A stretch of 24,966 nucleotides of DNA from a virus. Positions within the stretch are counted from its first letter, which is position 1. Each line of letters starts with the position of its first letter. The stretch is from positions 1 to 24,966 of the IMG/VR virus record IMGVR_UViG_3300025138_000326; one strand, given 5' to 3'. Shown here in pieces: positions 6,113-14,601 of the stretch. The notes beneath the pieces were generated by a model. It was given only the letters and a program-made list of their open reading frames with translations. It was not told where the DNA came from and did not search any database. The position numbers were made by a program, and so were the translations under genes.

Positions 6113-8294
6113 GGTTATACCTATTTTTGAAAATCAAAAGTGGTCTACTGTTGAGTTTTCTTCTGATAATGAATTTAGAGGTTTTTTAGAATCTTTATTT
6201 AAAGAGCCTGGTCAATATAACTTTGATTCTACAGCATTGCTTTTTAATGAAGAAGCTAAACGTTTTAATACAGAAGGTAATTATTGTAATGCCCCTTTTA
6301 GATCTAAAGATTTTACAGCTTATTGGGAAGACCAAAAAAGTAAATGCAGAACAGGGGTTTTGTATAAAAATAAAGACAATACATGGTACCTTACTAGGGA
6401 CTATTATATGTGGCTTAATTTCTTACCTATATTTGATAAAGAAGAAAAGCATTATGGTTTTGCAAAGGTAAGAGATGCACAATATCATATGGCATTGTAT
6501 GAAGTAATAGCTGAATTAAATAATCAACATGTTGCTATACTTAAAAAACGTCAGATTGCTTCTTCATATTTTCATATGGCAAAGATTATCAATCAATATT
6601 GGTTTGAAGAAGGATCAATATGTAAAATAGGAGCATCTCTTAAAGATTACATAAATGATAAAGGTTCTTGGAAATTTTTAGAAGAATATAAGACATTTTT
6701 AAATGAACATACTGCATGGTATAGACCTAGTAATCCTGAGAAAGTATTATTATGGCAACAGCAGATTGAAGTAAAAATAAATAACAGAAAAACTTCAAGA
6801 GGTTTAAAATCAAAAATTCAAGGAGCTTCATTTGAAAAAAATGCTACCACAGGAGTTGGTGGACCATGTACATACTTCTTTCATGAGGAGGCAGGTATTG
6901 CTAAAAACATGATGCAGACGTATGAGTACCTACGTCCTGCAATGTCTTCAGGTATGATGACAACTGGTCAATTTATTGCAGCCGGATCAGTGGGAGATTT
7001 AGAACAATGCAATCCTTTAAAGGAAATGATTCTTAATCCTAATGCAAATGATATATATGCAGTAAAAACTAATTTAATGGATGCTGACGGCACTATTGGT
7101 ATGGCTGGTTTGTTTATACCAGAACAATGGTCAATGCCTCCATACATAGATAAATACGGTAACTCAGAGATTGAAGAAGCAATTAAAGCTATAAAGATTG
7201 AAAGAGATAGATGGAAAAATGAATTAGGCGGAGAACAGTTTCAATTAAGAATATCTCAAAAACCTTTAAATATTGCTGAGGCATTTGCCTATAGAAAAGA
7301 ATCTGTTTTTCCACAAGGTATATTAAGTAAACAACTTAAAAAAATTGAGGAGAAAGAATACCCATATGAACTTATTGAACTTGACAGAGATCAATCAGGT
7401 ATTATAGCTAAAAGGACAACTAAATTACCAGTTAGTACTTTTCCAGTAAATAAAAAACAACAAGATAAAACAGGAAGTATAGTTGTATGGGAAAGACCTA
7501 TACCCAATCCTGGATTTGGAGCATACTATGGATCTATTGACCCTGTGTCAGAAGGTAAAACAACTACATCAGATTCATTATGTAGTATATATATTTACAA
7601 GAATGCAACTGAAGTAACTAGAGAAATAGGTGGTGGTGATGTTGAACAATTTATTGAGAAAGATAAAATTGTTGCAGCATGGTGTGGTAGATTTGATGAT
7701 ATAAACAAAACACATGAAAGACTTGAGTTATTAATTGAGTGGTATAACGCTTGGACTATTGTTGAGAATAATATTTCATTGTTTATTCAACACATGATAG
7801 CCAGAAAAAAACAAAGGTATTTAGTTCCAAAACAACAAATACTTTTTCTAAAAGATTTGGGATCAAATAGAACAGTTTATCAAGAGTATGGTTGGAAAAA
7901 TACAGGAACATTATTTAAAAGCCATTTAATATCTTATGCTATTGAATTTCTAAGAGAGAGTATTCATGAAGAAACAGATGAGCATGGTTCTGTTATGTCA
8001 CAAACGTTAGGAGTAGAGAGGATACCAGATCCTATGCTTATTAAAGAAATGATGGCCTACTATCCTGGATTAAACGTAGATAGATTAGTTACATTCGGTG
8101 CATTAATTGCTTTTGTTAAAATACAACAATCAAACAGAGGGTATTCTAAAAGACGTGAATCAGACGATAATTCCTTGGTAAACTCAGAAAAAATAAGTAA
8201 ATTAAAGTATAGTAGTCCGTTTAAAAATATTGGCCGTAGAAGAAGTATGGGAGGAACCAAAATTAATAGATCAGGATTCAAAAATATTAAATAG
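6105..8294 (+). CDS. terL: terminase large subunit
   Basis: The 729-residue protein is the packaging motor, which translocates DNA into the prohead using ATP and cuts concatemers. ILKKRQIASS (residues 145-154) sits where the terminase Walker A lies but has Ala152 in place of the usual Gly. TYFFHEEAG (256-264) matches Walker B plus catalytic Glu. The C-terminal nuclease is recognisable from GSIDPVSEG with Asp479, IVENN (552-556) and NVDRLVTFGALIAF with Asp659, the three RNase H-like acidic sites. The length is at the upper end for the family. The start overlaps the GroES-like gene by 8 bases and the portal begins 11 bases downstream, the usual terminase-portal order. Confidence 0.93.
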   Translation: MSRVIPIFENQKWSTVEFSSDNEFRGFLESLFKEPGQYNFDSTALLFNEEAKRFNTEGNYCNAPFRSKDFTAYWEDQKSKCRTGVLYKNKDNTWYLTRDYYMWLNFLPIFDKEEKHYGFAKVRDAQYHMALYEVIAELNNQHVAILKKRQIASSYFHMAKIINQYWFEEGSICKIGASLKDYINDKGSWKFLEEYKTFLNEHTAWYRPSNPEKVLLWQQQIEVKINNRKTSRGLKSKIQGASFEKNATTGVGGPCTYFFHEEAGIAKNMMQTYEYLRPAMSSGMMTTGQFIAAGSVGDLEQCNPLKEMILNPNANDIYAVKTNLMDADGTIGMAGLFIPEQWSMPPYIDKYGNSEIEEAIKAIKIERDRWKNELGGEQFQLRISQKPLNIAEAFAYRKESVFPQGILSKQLKKIEEKEYPYELIELDRDQSGIIAKRTTKLPVSTFPVNKKQQDKTGSIVVWERPIPNPGFGAYYGSIDPVSEGKTTTSDSLCSIYIYKNATEVTREIGGGDVEQFIEKDKIVAAWCGRFDDINKTHERLELLIEWYNAWTIVENNISLFIQHMIARKKQRYLVPKQQILFLKDLGSNRTVYQEYGWKNTGTLFKSHLISYAIEFLRESIHEETDEHGSVMSQTLGVERIPDPMLIKEMMAYYPGLNVDRLVTFGALIAFVKIQQSNRGYSKRRESDDNSLVNSEKISKLKYSSPFKNIGRRRSMGGTKINRSGFKNIK

Positions 8295-8305
8295 ATAAAA
8301 ATAAT

Positions 8306-11053
8306 ATGAGAGTATTAAACGCCATGCAACTGAAGAATGGGGCAAAAGCAGAAAGCGGGCCTACATTTTCTAGCTTAACTCAACCAGTTCAGTTTTTGTC
8401 ATATAAGGAAAAAACTGATGATTGGGCAGCTTGGAATTTAGATTGGTTAGAACTTCAAGGTATAGAGTTTTTGCGTTTAAATGCTAGAAGATTACTTAAA
8501 AATTATAAACTTGCTCAAGGGTTAATTGACAAATCAGATTACATTGTAGAGCCAGACAATGATTACAAAGACATGATGGATGTTTTAACAAAAGAAAATG
8601 ATTCTGCGTTAGAACTTAAATTTTATCCAATTGTACCTAATGTAATAAATGTTCTTACAGGTGAATTTGCTAAACGTTATACAAAAGTACAATTTAGAGC
8701 AGTAGATGACGCATCTTATAATGAGATGTTAGAACAAAAAAGAATGCAAGTAGAAGAATCTTTACTTGCTGATGCTGAGGCAAACTTAGTACGTAAGATG
8801 ATTGAAATGGGTATGGATCCCTCATCTGAAGAAGCTCAACAACAATTATCACCAGAAGGATTAAAATCTTTACCAGCTATAGAAGACTTTTTTAGTAAGT
8901 CATATAGAAGTATGGTTGAAGAGTGGGCATCACATCAACTTGCAGTTGATGAAGAAAGATTCAAGATGCAAGAACTTGAAGAAAGAGGATTTAGGGATAT
9001 GCTTATTGCAGATAGAGAGTTTTGGCATTTTAGAATGTTAGAAGATGATTATGATATTGAACTATGGAATCCAGTATTAACTTTTTATCAGAAATCACCA
9101 GATCAAAGATATATTGCAGATTCAAATTATTGTGGTAAAGTAGATTTGATGACTGTATCAGATGTAGTAGATAAGTTTGGATATCTTATGGATGAAAAAC
9201 AATTAAAATCTTTACAGAAAGTTTATCCAGCTAGATCTGCTCAATATCAAGTAAATGGATATCAAAATGATGGTGCATATTATGATGCTACTAGATCTCA
9301 TGAGTGGAATACAAATTCACCTGGGTTAGCATATAGACAATACACAAGTAATTATTGGAATAACCCCGCTGCTGGTGGAGATATACTTAGTGAAATACTT
9401 GATGAGACAGAAGATGTATCAATGTGGGGTGAAGGTAACTTAATGCGTATATCTACTATCTATTGGAAGACACAGCGTAGAATAGGTCATTTAACAAAAA
9501 TAGAAAATGACGGGGAAGTTACTCAAGAGATAGTTGATGAAACATTTAAAATTACTAAAAAAGGTGTATTTGATACATCAATTTTTAAACAAAAATCTAA
9601 AGAAAATTTATTAGAAGGTGAACATATAGAATGGATATGGATTAATGAGGTTTGGGGTGGTGTAAAAATTGGTCCAAATTTACCAGCTATGTGGCAATCT
9701 ACTATGGGTGATAATGTTAATCCAATATATATAGGTATTAACAGAACTAAACCTGGTAGATTACCCTTTCAATTCAAAGGTAATAATACACTTTATGGAT
9801 GTAAACTTCCAGTAGAGGGTAGAGTATTTTCTGATAGAAATACAAGATCTACTTCTTTAGTAGATTTAATGAAAGCATATCAAGTTGGTTATAACATGGT
9901 TAATAATCAAATTGCTGATATACTAATTGATGAATTAGGTACAGTAATTATGTTTGATCAAAATGCTTTACCACGTCACTCAATGGGTGAAGACTGGGGT
10001 AAAAACAATTATGCTAAAGCATTTGTAGCAATGAAAGATTTTCAGATGCTTCCATTAGATACTTCTATTACTAATACAGAAAATGCAACTAACTTTAATC
10101 ATTATCAGACTCTAAACATGGAGCAGACTAATAGATTAATGTCTAGAATACAATTAGCTAATTATTTTAAACAACAATGTTTTGATGCCATTGGCATTAA
10201 TCCTCAGCGTCTTGGTGGTGCCGTATCAGCACAAACTGCAACCGGGGTTGTACAAGCTATGCAACAGTCATATGCCCAAACAGAAATGTATTTTGTACAA
10301 CATTCAGACCATTTAATGCCAAGGGTTCATCAAATGAGAACTGATTTAGCACAATACTATTATAGCACTAATCCAAGTGTAAGACTTTCCTATATCTCTA
10401 CAGAAGCTGAGAAGGTTAATTTTTCTATTAATGGTACTGAACTATTACTTAGAGATTTTAATGTATTTGCAACTACTAAAACAAACCACAGAGCTATATT
10501 AGAGAATTTAAAACAAATGGCTCTTACAAATAATACAACTGGTGCAAGTATATATGAACTAGGAAATATTGTTAAAGCTGATTCAATTGCTGAAGTAACA
10601 GACATACTAAAAGATTCTGAAACAAGAATGCAACAGCAACGTCAGCAAGAAATGCAACAACAACGTCAAATGCAAGAACAACAATTGCAAGCCAAATCAC
10701 AAGAAGAACAACAAAAATTACAAGTTGAAATGCAGGAAAATGCAAAAGACAGACAGAATGATGTCACTATTGCTGAAATTAGATCTGCAGGATTTGGTTC
10801 TCAGGTTGATATAAATCAGAATCAACAGTCTGATTTTCAAGATGCTATGAAAGATATTAGAGAAACTACTCAATACCGTGAGCAAATGAATATTAAACGT
10901 GAAGAAAATAGCGCTAAATCATTAATGGAAAATAGTAGGCTCCAAGTTGAAAGAGAAAAAATAAATGCTCAAAAAGAGATAGCTAATACCAAACTTCAAA
11001 TAGCTAAAGAAAATAAAAATAAGTATGATTCTAAGGATTCAAACAAAAAATAA
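8306..11053 (+). CDS. portal-like protein
   Basis: This 915-residue protein would form the dodecameric portal ring through which DNA enters and leaves the head. It directly follows the large terminase. Residues about 629-665 contain GINPQRLGGAVSAQTATGVV and then YAQTEMYFVQH, a block like that of Bacteroidota and crAss-like phage portals, followed by a helical wing. From about residue 770 the chain becomes a Gln/Glu/Lys-rich helix (QQQRQQEMQQQRQMQEQQ) that looks like a coiled-coil barrel reaching into the head. No cysteine cluster or catalytic site is seen. It is larger than many portals because of the long C-terminal helix. The ATG lies in AATAATATGAGA with no Shine-Dalgarno. Confidence 0.85.
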   Translation: MRVLNAMQLKNGAKAESGPTFSSLTQPVQFLSYKEKTDDWAAWNLDWLELQGIEFLRLNARRLLKNYKLAQGLIDKSDYIVEPDNDYKDMMDVLTKENDSALELKFYPIVPNVINVLTGEFAKRYTKVQFRAVDDASYNEMLEQKRMQVEESLLADAEANLVRKMIEMGMDPSSEEAQQQLSPEGLKSLPAIEDFFSKSYRSMVEEWASHQLAVDEERFKMQELEERGFRDMLIADREFWHFRMLEDDYDIELWNPVLTFYQKSPDQRYIADSNYCGKVDLMTVSDVVDKFGYLMDEKQLKSLQKVYPARSAQYQVNGYQNDGAYYDATRSHEWNTNSPGLAYRQYTSNYWNNPAAGGDILSEILDETEDVSMWGEGNLMRISTIYWKTQRRIGHLTKIENDGEVTQEIVDETFKITKKGVFDTSIFKQKSKENLLEGEHIEWIWINEVWGGVKIGPNLPAMWQSTMGDNVNPIYIGINRTKPGRLPFQFKGNNTLYGCKLPVEGRVFSDRNTRSTSLVDLMKAYQVGYNMVNNQIADILIDELGTVIMFDQNALPRHSMGEDWGKNNYAKAFVAMKDFQMLPLDTSITNTENATNFNHYQTLNMEQTNRLMSRIQLANYFKQQCFDAIGINPQRLGGAVSAQTATGVVQAMQQSYAQTEMYFVQHSDHLMPRVHQMRTDLAQYYYSTNPSVRLSYISTEAEKVNFSINGTELLLRDFNVFATTKTNHRAILENLKQMALTNNTTGASIYELGNIVKADSIAEVTDILKDSETRMQQQRQQEMQQQRQMQEQQLQAKSQEEQQKLQVEMQENAKDRQNDVTIAEIRSAGFGSQVDINQNQQSDFQDAMKDIRETTQYREQMNIKREENSAKSLMENSRLQVEREKINAQKEIANTKLQIAKENKNKYDSKDSNKK

Positions 11054-11098
11054 TTGACGTTAGCTATATACTGCTTATTATTTTTATTTTTCCACAAA

Positions 11099-11116
11099 TA
11101 TTATAAGTTTATAATA
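11099..11116 (+). repeat. perfect AT-only inverted repeat between portal and scaffold genes
   Basis: TATTATAA and TTATAATA flank a GT spacer, forming a perfect 8-base dyad in the 120-base gap between the portal and scaffold genes. It ends five bases before a TTTG element. It could be an operator or simply a low-complexity AT palindrome. Confidence 0.35.
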
Positions 11117-11121
11117 CAAAC

Positions 11122-11144
11122 TTTGCGTATATTATATATGTAAG
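11122..11144 (+). promoter_or_regulatory. TTTG/TATATTA motif, variant copy, upstream of scaffold gene
   Basis: TTTGCGTATATTATATATG followed by TAAG is a two-base-inserted variant of the TTTGTATATTA motif found before three later genes. It lies 49 bases upstream of the scaffold ATG in the longest non-coding gap so far (11054-11173). I infer a promoter for the scaffold-capsid unit. No clean -33/-7 pair is present. Confidence 0.4.
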
Positions 11145-11173
11145 GAATATTAATTATTAAAACCAACATAATT

Positions 11174-12475
11174 ATGAGTACAACTCAAACACAACAAGTG
11201 AAAAGTAACGTAGAACAAGTAGACGTTAATTTAGATGAAATATTCAATGCTGCTCCAAGTGGTGCTGATATGATTTCAGATGACTCAAGTAAACCTAAAA
11301 ATATTTTTAGTGGTTTAACTGAGAAAGCAGATATGTCATTTGCAGATCCTGACAAGGATGATAAAGATGATTTAAATGCTAAAGTAGAAAAAGATGATGA
11401 ATCAGGTGAACCTTCAGATACAAATGAACCTGTAGCAGAAGTAAAAGCTGAAGAAAACGCTAATGATATTTTAGATACATTAGATGGTATTGAAGAAGAA
11501 GATGAAAATAATATTGAATTAAAAACAAAAAAAGGTAGAAAACCTATTAATGGTATATCTGATGTTTTTTCAAAATTAATCAAAGAAGATAAAATTGTTG
11601 CATTTGATGATGATAAAGATTTATCAGAATACAGTGCTAAAGATTGGGAAGAGTTAATTCAAGCTAATTTAGAAGAAAAAGCTAATCAAGTAAGACGTGA
11701 AACTCCTAAACAATTTTTTCAATCTTTACCAGAAGAATTACAAATAGCAGCTAAATATGTTGCTGATGGAGGTAAAGATCTTAAAGCATTATTTTCTACA
11801 TTATCACAAGTAGAGACAAGTAAAAGTTTAGATGTTAAAAAAACAAATGACCAAGAACAAATTATTAGTCAATATTTAGGTGCAACAGGATATGGTACTC
11901 AAGAAGAGATCCAAGAAGAAATTGAGATATGGAAAGATTTAGGTAAGTTAGAACAACAAGCAAATAAGTTTAAACCTAAATTAGATAAGATGCAAGAAAA
12001 AGTTGTTGCTCAAAAACTCCAAGAACAAGAGTTAAAAAAGAAACAACAAGAACAAGCATCTAAAGCTTATATGAAAAATGTATATGATACATTAAAAGAT
12101 GGTAAGTTAGGTGAATTAAAAGTTGATAGAAAGACACAAGCCATGTTATATAATGGTTTAGTTCAACCAAATTATCCATCAGTAAGTGGACGTAATACAA
12201 ATTTGTTAGGTCATTTATTAGAAAAGTATCAATTTGTTGAACCAAATTATTCTCTTATATCTGAAGCATTATGGTTACTACAGGATCCTGTAAGCTATAA
12301 AGCAAAAATTATGGATAAAGGAGCTCAGAAAAGTGTTGAGAAAACGGTGAGAAAATTAAAAACAGAACAAACAAATGCTGGTGGAACATCATTAGGTGTT
12401 GACAGAGCAGAAGCAGAAAATAAAAATTCTAAGAGAAAATTAGCTAGACCAACAAATATTTTCAAAAGAATGTAA
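11174..12475 (+). CDS. scaffold-like head assembly protein
   Basis: The 433-residue product lies between the portal and the capsid protein, where prohead scaffolds are usually encoded. Residues 1-125 are strongly acidic and low in complexity (DPDKDDKDD, GIEEEDENN), consistent with disorder. The centre includes a Gln/Glu/Lys-rich coiled coil (residues about 255-300: QKLQEQELKKKQQEQ). The C-terminal part is basic (SKRKLARPTNIFKRM), a typical capsid-binding end for scaffolds. No His/Ser protease triad is obvious, so a fused maturation protease is not supported. It would act as the internal core around which capsid subunits assemble and then be removed. The function comes from position and composition, not from a recognised family. 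Confidence 0.75.
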   Translation: MSTTQTQQVKSNVEQVDVNLDEIFNAAPSGADMISDDSSKPKNIFSGLTEKADMSFADPDKDDKDDLNAKVEKDDESGEPSDTNEPVAEVKAEENANDILDTLDGIEEEDENNIELKTKKGRKPINGISDVFSKLIKEDKIVAFDDDKDLSEYSAKDWEELIQANLEEKANQVRRETPKQFFQSLPEELQIAAKYVADGGKDLKALFSTLSQVETSKSLDVKKTNDQEQIISQYLGATGYGTQEEIQEEIEIWKDLGKLEQQANKFKPKLDKMQEKVVAQKLQEQELKKKQQEQASKAYMKNVYDTLKDGKLGELKVDRKTQAMLYNGLVQPNYPSVSGRNTNLLGHLLEKYQFVEPNYSLISEALWLLQDPVSYKAKIMDKGAQKSVEKTVRKLKTEQTNAGGTSLGVDRAEAENKNSKRKLARPTNIFKRM

Positions 12476-12513
12476 AAGAATTTAATTAGATAGATTAAAT
12501 ATAAACAGAGTAA

Positions 12514-12540
12514 AACAATTATTAACAATTAAAAACAATC
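12514..12540 (+). repeat. three AACAATY repeats with 10-base phasing before the capsid start
   Basis: AACAATT at 12514, AACAATT at 12524 and AACAATC at 12534 are spaced exactly 10 bases apart, and the last ends six bases before the capsid ATG at 12547. In the mRNA this is an unstructured A-rich leader, which could aid translation initiation in Bacteroidota. In DNA the helical phasing could give curvature or stacked protein sites. AACAATT also precedes the ATG at 5307. Confidence 0.6.
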
Positions 12541-12546
12541 AAAATT

Positions 12547-14166
12547 ATGGCAACTCCAGTTTTAAATAATGGGATTTTCCTACGTGATACAAGCTACAAA
12601 GCTAGTTCTCATGTTGATTCGTATCACCTAACCCAAATGCTTGGTAACCCTGAGCCTATGGATATGGGACCAATTGATCTATGGGCTATGACCCAAAAGG
12701 TAGAAATGCCTTTGTATCAAATGGCTTCATTTGGTGGTAAGAATACTATCATGGTGGATAACGCTAGAGGTGAGTACAAGTGGCAAACTCCTATTGCACA
12801 AGATCTTCCGTACATTGTAGCGGATATTGAACCAGCATCAACCAATAAAGGTATTGATGGTACTTTATTTAAGATCAAAATTAACAAAAGAACATTTGGA
12901 CACGGTGACATTATTACTTATGATAAGTATAATGGACTAGAACTTTACATCACAGCTGATGATATTATCCCAGCAGGTGACGGTTTTGTTTATACTGTTC
13001 AATTAGTTAACAACAACAATGCGGCTATCTTGGATAACAAGTATTTAGCTAAAGGTACAAAGTTCTTCAGAAAAGGTTCTGCAAGAGGTGAGTACGGAGA
13101 ACGTTTCTCAGATATTGAAACTGGATCTGGTTTCCGTGAATTCTACAATTTTGTAGGAGGAGCAGAAGCACACGTTCATTATTCAATTTCTTCAAGAGCA
13201 GATTTAATGATCAAAGGCGGATTAAATGCTGATGGTACTGTACCTGTTACTGAGATCTGGAGAAACTTCAACACTGATCCAAACAATCCATCTGTACCTA
13301 GTATAGAAGGACTTGTAGCAAACATGGGTAAAGCTGGTGCTAGAGAAGCATTTGAGAATGGAACTCTTACAAGAACTTTCATTACAAATATGGAAGCAGC
13401 TCACTTATCTAAAATTGCAACGGATATTGAAACTTACCTAATGTGGGGTAAAGGTGGTAGAATTAAACAAGATGGTCCAGATGATATCAGACTATCAGTA
13501 GGTTTATGGTCACAGTTAGATAACTCTTTCAAAAGAGTATATAACAAGTCATCATTTACACTTGACATGTTTAAATCAGAACTTTATAACTTCTATCAAG
13601 GTAAAGTTGAATTTAAAGGGCCAGACCCAAAAAGATCACTTGTTGTACAAACAGGTATTGGAGGTATGCAACTTATCAACAAAGCAATTGCTGATGAAGT
13701 GTATGGTTCAGGTCTAGTACAAAATGCATCAGATATTGGAGCTGTTACAGGTTCTGGTATGGATTTAGATTATGGTTTTGCTTACACAAGCTTTACTATT
13801 CCTTTCTTAGCTAACGTTAAGTTTGTATTGAATCCAGCATTTGATAATTTAAATACTAATGATATTGAGAATCCATTAATTGATGGAAGACCTCTAAGTT
13901 CATTTAGCTTTATTATCTTTGATGTAACAGATGAAGGAAATGATAACATTCACTTGTTAAAACTTTCTTGGGATAATCAACTTAAATGGTTCTACCAAAA
14001 TGGTACTATGGACTATATGGGAAGAACTCAAGGTTTTGCTTCTACTGGACAATTCAATGGATATAGAGTTTATATGACTCAGACTATGCCAGCTATATGG
14101 GTTAAAGATCCAACCAAAGTTCTTAAAATTGTAATGAGAAACCCTGTTACAGGAGGATCATTCTAG
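12547..14166 (+). CDS. major capsid protein candidate
   Basis: This 539-residue protein sits directly after the scaffold and before a strong terminator, the usual place and length for an HK97-fold major capsid protein. It is rich in mixed beta sequence with a characteristic block at residues about 105-145 (FKIKINKRTFGHGDIITYDK, then GLELYITADDIIPAGDG). I associate this block with Bacteroidota phage capsid proteins. There are no cysteines or coiled coils. Codon choice has more C-ending codons (AAC, ATC, TTC) than neighbouring genes, as expected for a very highly expressed product. Three phased AACAATY repeats precede its ATG, and a hairpin terminator starts 12 bases after its stop. A tail sheath is an alternative, but gene order argues against it. 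Confidence 0.8.
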   Translation: MATPVLNNGIFLRDTSYKASSHVDSYHLTQMLGNPEPMDMGPIDLWAMTQKVEMPLYQMASFGGKNTIMVDNARGEYKWQTPIAQDLPYIVADIEPASTNKGIDGTLFKIKINKRTFGHGDIITYDKYNGLELYITADDIIPAGDGFVYTVQLVNNNNAAILDNKYLAKGTKFFRKGSARGEYGERFSDIETGSGFREFYNFVGGAEAHVHYSISSRADLMIKGGLNADGTVPVTEIWRNFNTDPNNPSVPSIEGLVANMGKAGAREAFENGTLTRTFITNMEAAHLSKIATDIETYLMWGKGGRIKQDGPDDIRLSVGLWSQLDNSFKRVYNKSSFTLDMFKSELYNFYQGKVEFKGPDPKRSLVVQTGIGGMQLINKAIADEVYGSGLVQNASDIGAVTGSGMDLDYGFAYTSFTIPFLANVKFVLNPAFDNLNTNDIENPLIDGRPLSSFSFIIFDVTDEGNDNIHLLKLSWDNQLKWFYQNGTMDYMGRTQGFASTGQFNGYRVYMTQTMPAIWVKDPTKVLKIVMRNPVTGGSF

Positions 14167-14177
14167 AACTTATAATT

Positions 14178-14209
14178 AAAGGGGAGGGGTTAATCCTCCT
14201 CCCTTTTTA
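14178..14209 (+). terminator. rho-independent terminator after the capsid gene
   Basis: AAAGGGGAGGGG pairs with CCTCCTCCCTTT around a short TTAAT loop, with one bulge and one G-U pair, followed by TTTTTATTTT. It lies 12 bases after the capsid stop. No clear promoter lies in the 24 bases before the next gene, so partial read-through probably sets the lower expression of downstream genes. Confidence 0.85.
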
Positions 14210-14233
14210 TTTTAATCTTTAAAACAAATAATC

Positions 14234-14482
14234 ATGGGAAAGCCTAAACAAGTAAATAAATTAAGTCAGAAGTTTGAAAGCGCTGCCTATGAAGGAGTAT
14301 CAAGAGCTCAGACAGGTAACGCTAGATTATTACATGTAAATGAAGTAATTAGTTGGATCCGTGATCTTGCTGATTCTACTACATATGCTGATGAAGATGC
14401 TGCAAAAGCTGATGGATTAAAAAAGGGAGACCTCTATATTCAAACAGGTAATGGAGCAATTAATGTTGTATTGACAACATAG
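14234..14482 (+). CDS. small structural protein, possible head accessory
   Basis: The 82-residue protein has a basic N-terminus (MGKPKQVNKLSQKFE), a central helix (LLHVNEVISWIRDLA) and a C-terminal motif (DGLKKGDLYIQTGNGAINVV). The last resembles short end segments of phage structural proteins, and a weaker relative ends the 538-residue fibre-like protein (GLTTGEVYRTDD). It follows the capsid terminator, so expression probably depends on read-through. A head-decoration or head-closure role is plausible by position but not shown. The frame is supported by typical codon use and the AATCATGGGA start context. Confidence 0.7.
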   Translation: MGKPKQVNKLSQKFESAAYEGVSRAQTGNARLLHVNEVISWIRDLADSTTYADEDAAKADGLKKGDLYIQTGNGAINVVLTT

Positions 14483-14493
14483 TCAAAAACTTT

Positions 14494-14514
14494 AGCAAGA
14501 CTAAACATCTTGCT
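14494..14514 (+). other. hairpin downstream of the 82-residue gene
   Basis: AGCAAGA and TCTTGCT form a perfect 7-base stem with a 7-base loop (CTAAACA), 11 bases after the stop at 14482. No T-tract follows on the + strand, so it is better read as a weak terminator or an mRNA 3'-end stabilising element. Confidence 0.4.
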
Positions 14515-14557
14515 TTAGAAATATTAGTAATAATAAGATGTACACATAAGTGTATTA

Positions 14558-14571
14558 TTTGACTAGAGTAA
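14558..14571 (+). promoter_or_regulatory. candidate promoter element upstream of the 339-residue gene
   Basis: TATTATTTG (TA, three bases, TTTG) ending at 14561 approximates the Bacteroidota -7 element and is followed by ACTAGAGTAA, echoing the AGTAA that follows the TTTGTATATTA motif elsewhere. It lies 40 bases before the ATG at 14602, after a hairpin. No convincing -33 TTG is present. Confidence 0.35.
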
Positions 14572-14601
14572 TAATTATTAATTTTTTTAAACCAAACACA
14601 A

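Noticed and set aside
6223-6471. Plus-strand ORF of 82 codons inside the terminase gene
   Set aside because: Out-of-frame shadow within a strongly supported long gene; no motif or initiation context.
11185-11583. Minus-strand ORF of 132 codons
   Set aside because: Ser-rich mirror of the acidic Asp/Glu N-terminus of the scaffold-like gene; no independent start context or neighbours on that strand.
14494-14514. Hairpin considered as a rho-independent terminator
   Set aside because: The stem is good but no T-run follows it on the + strand, so termination is not supported; kept only as a structural element.
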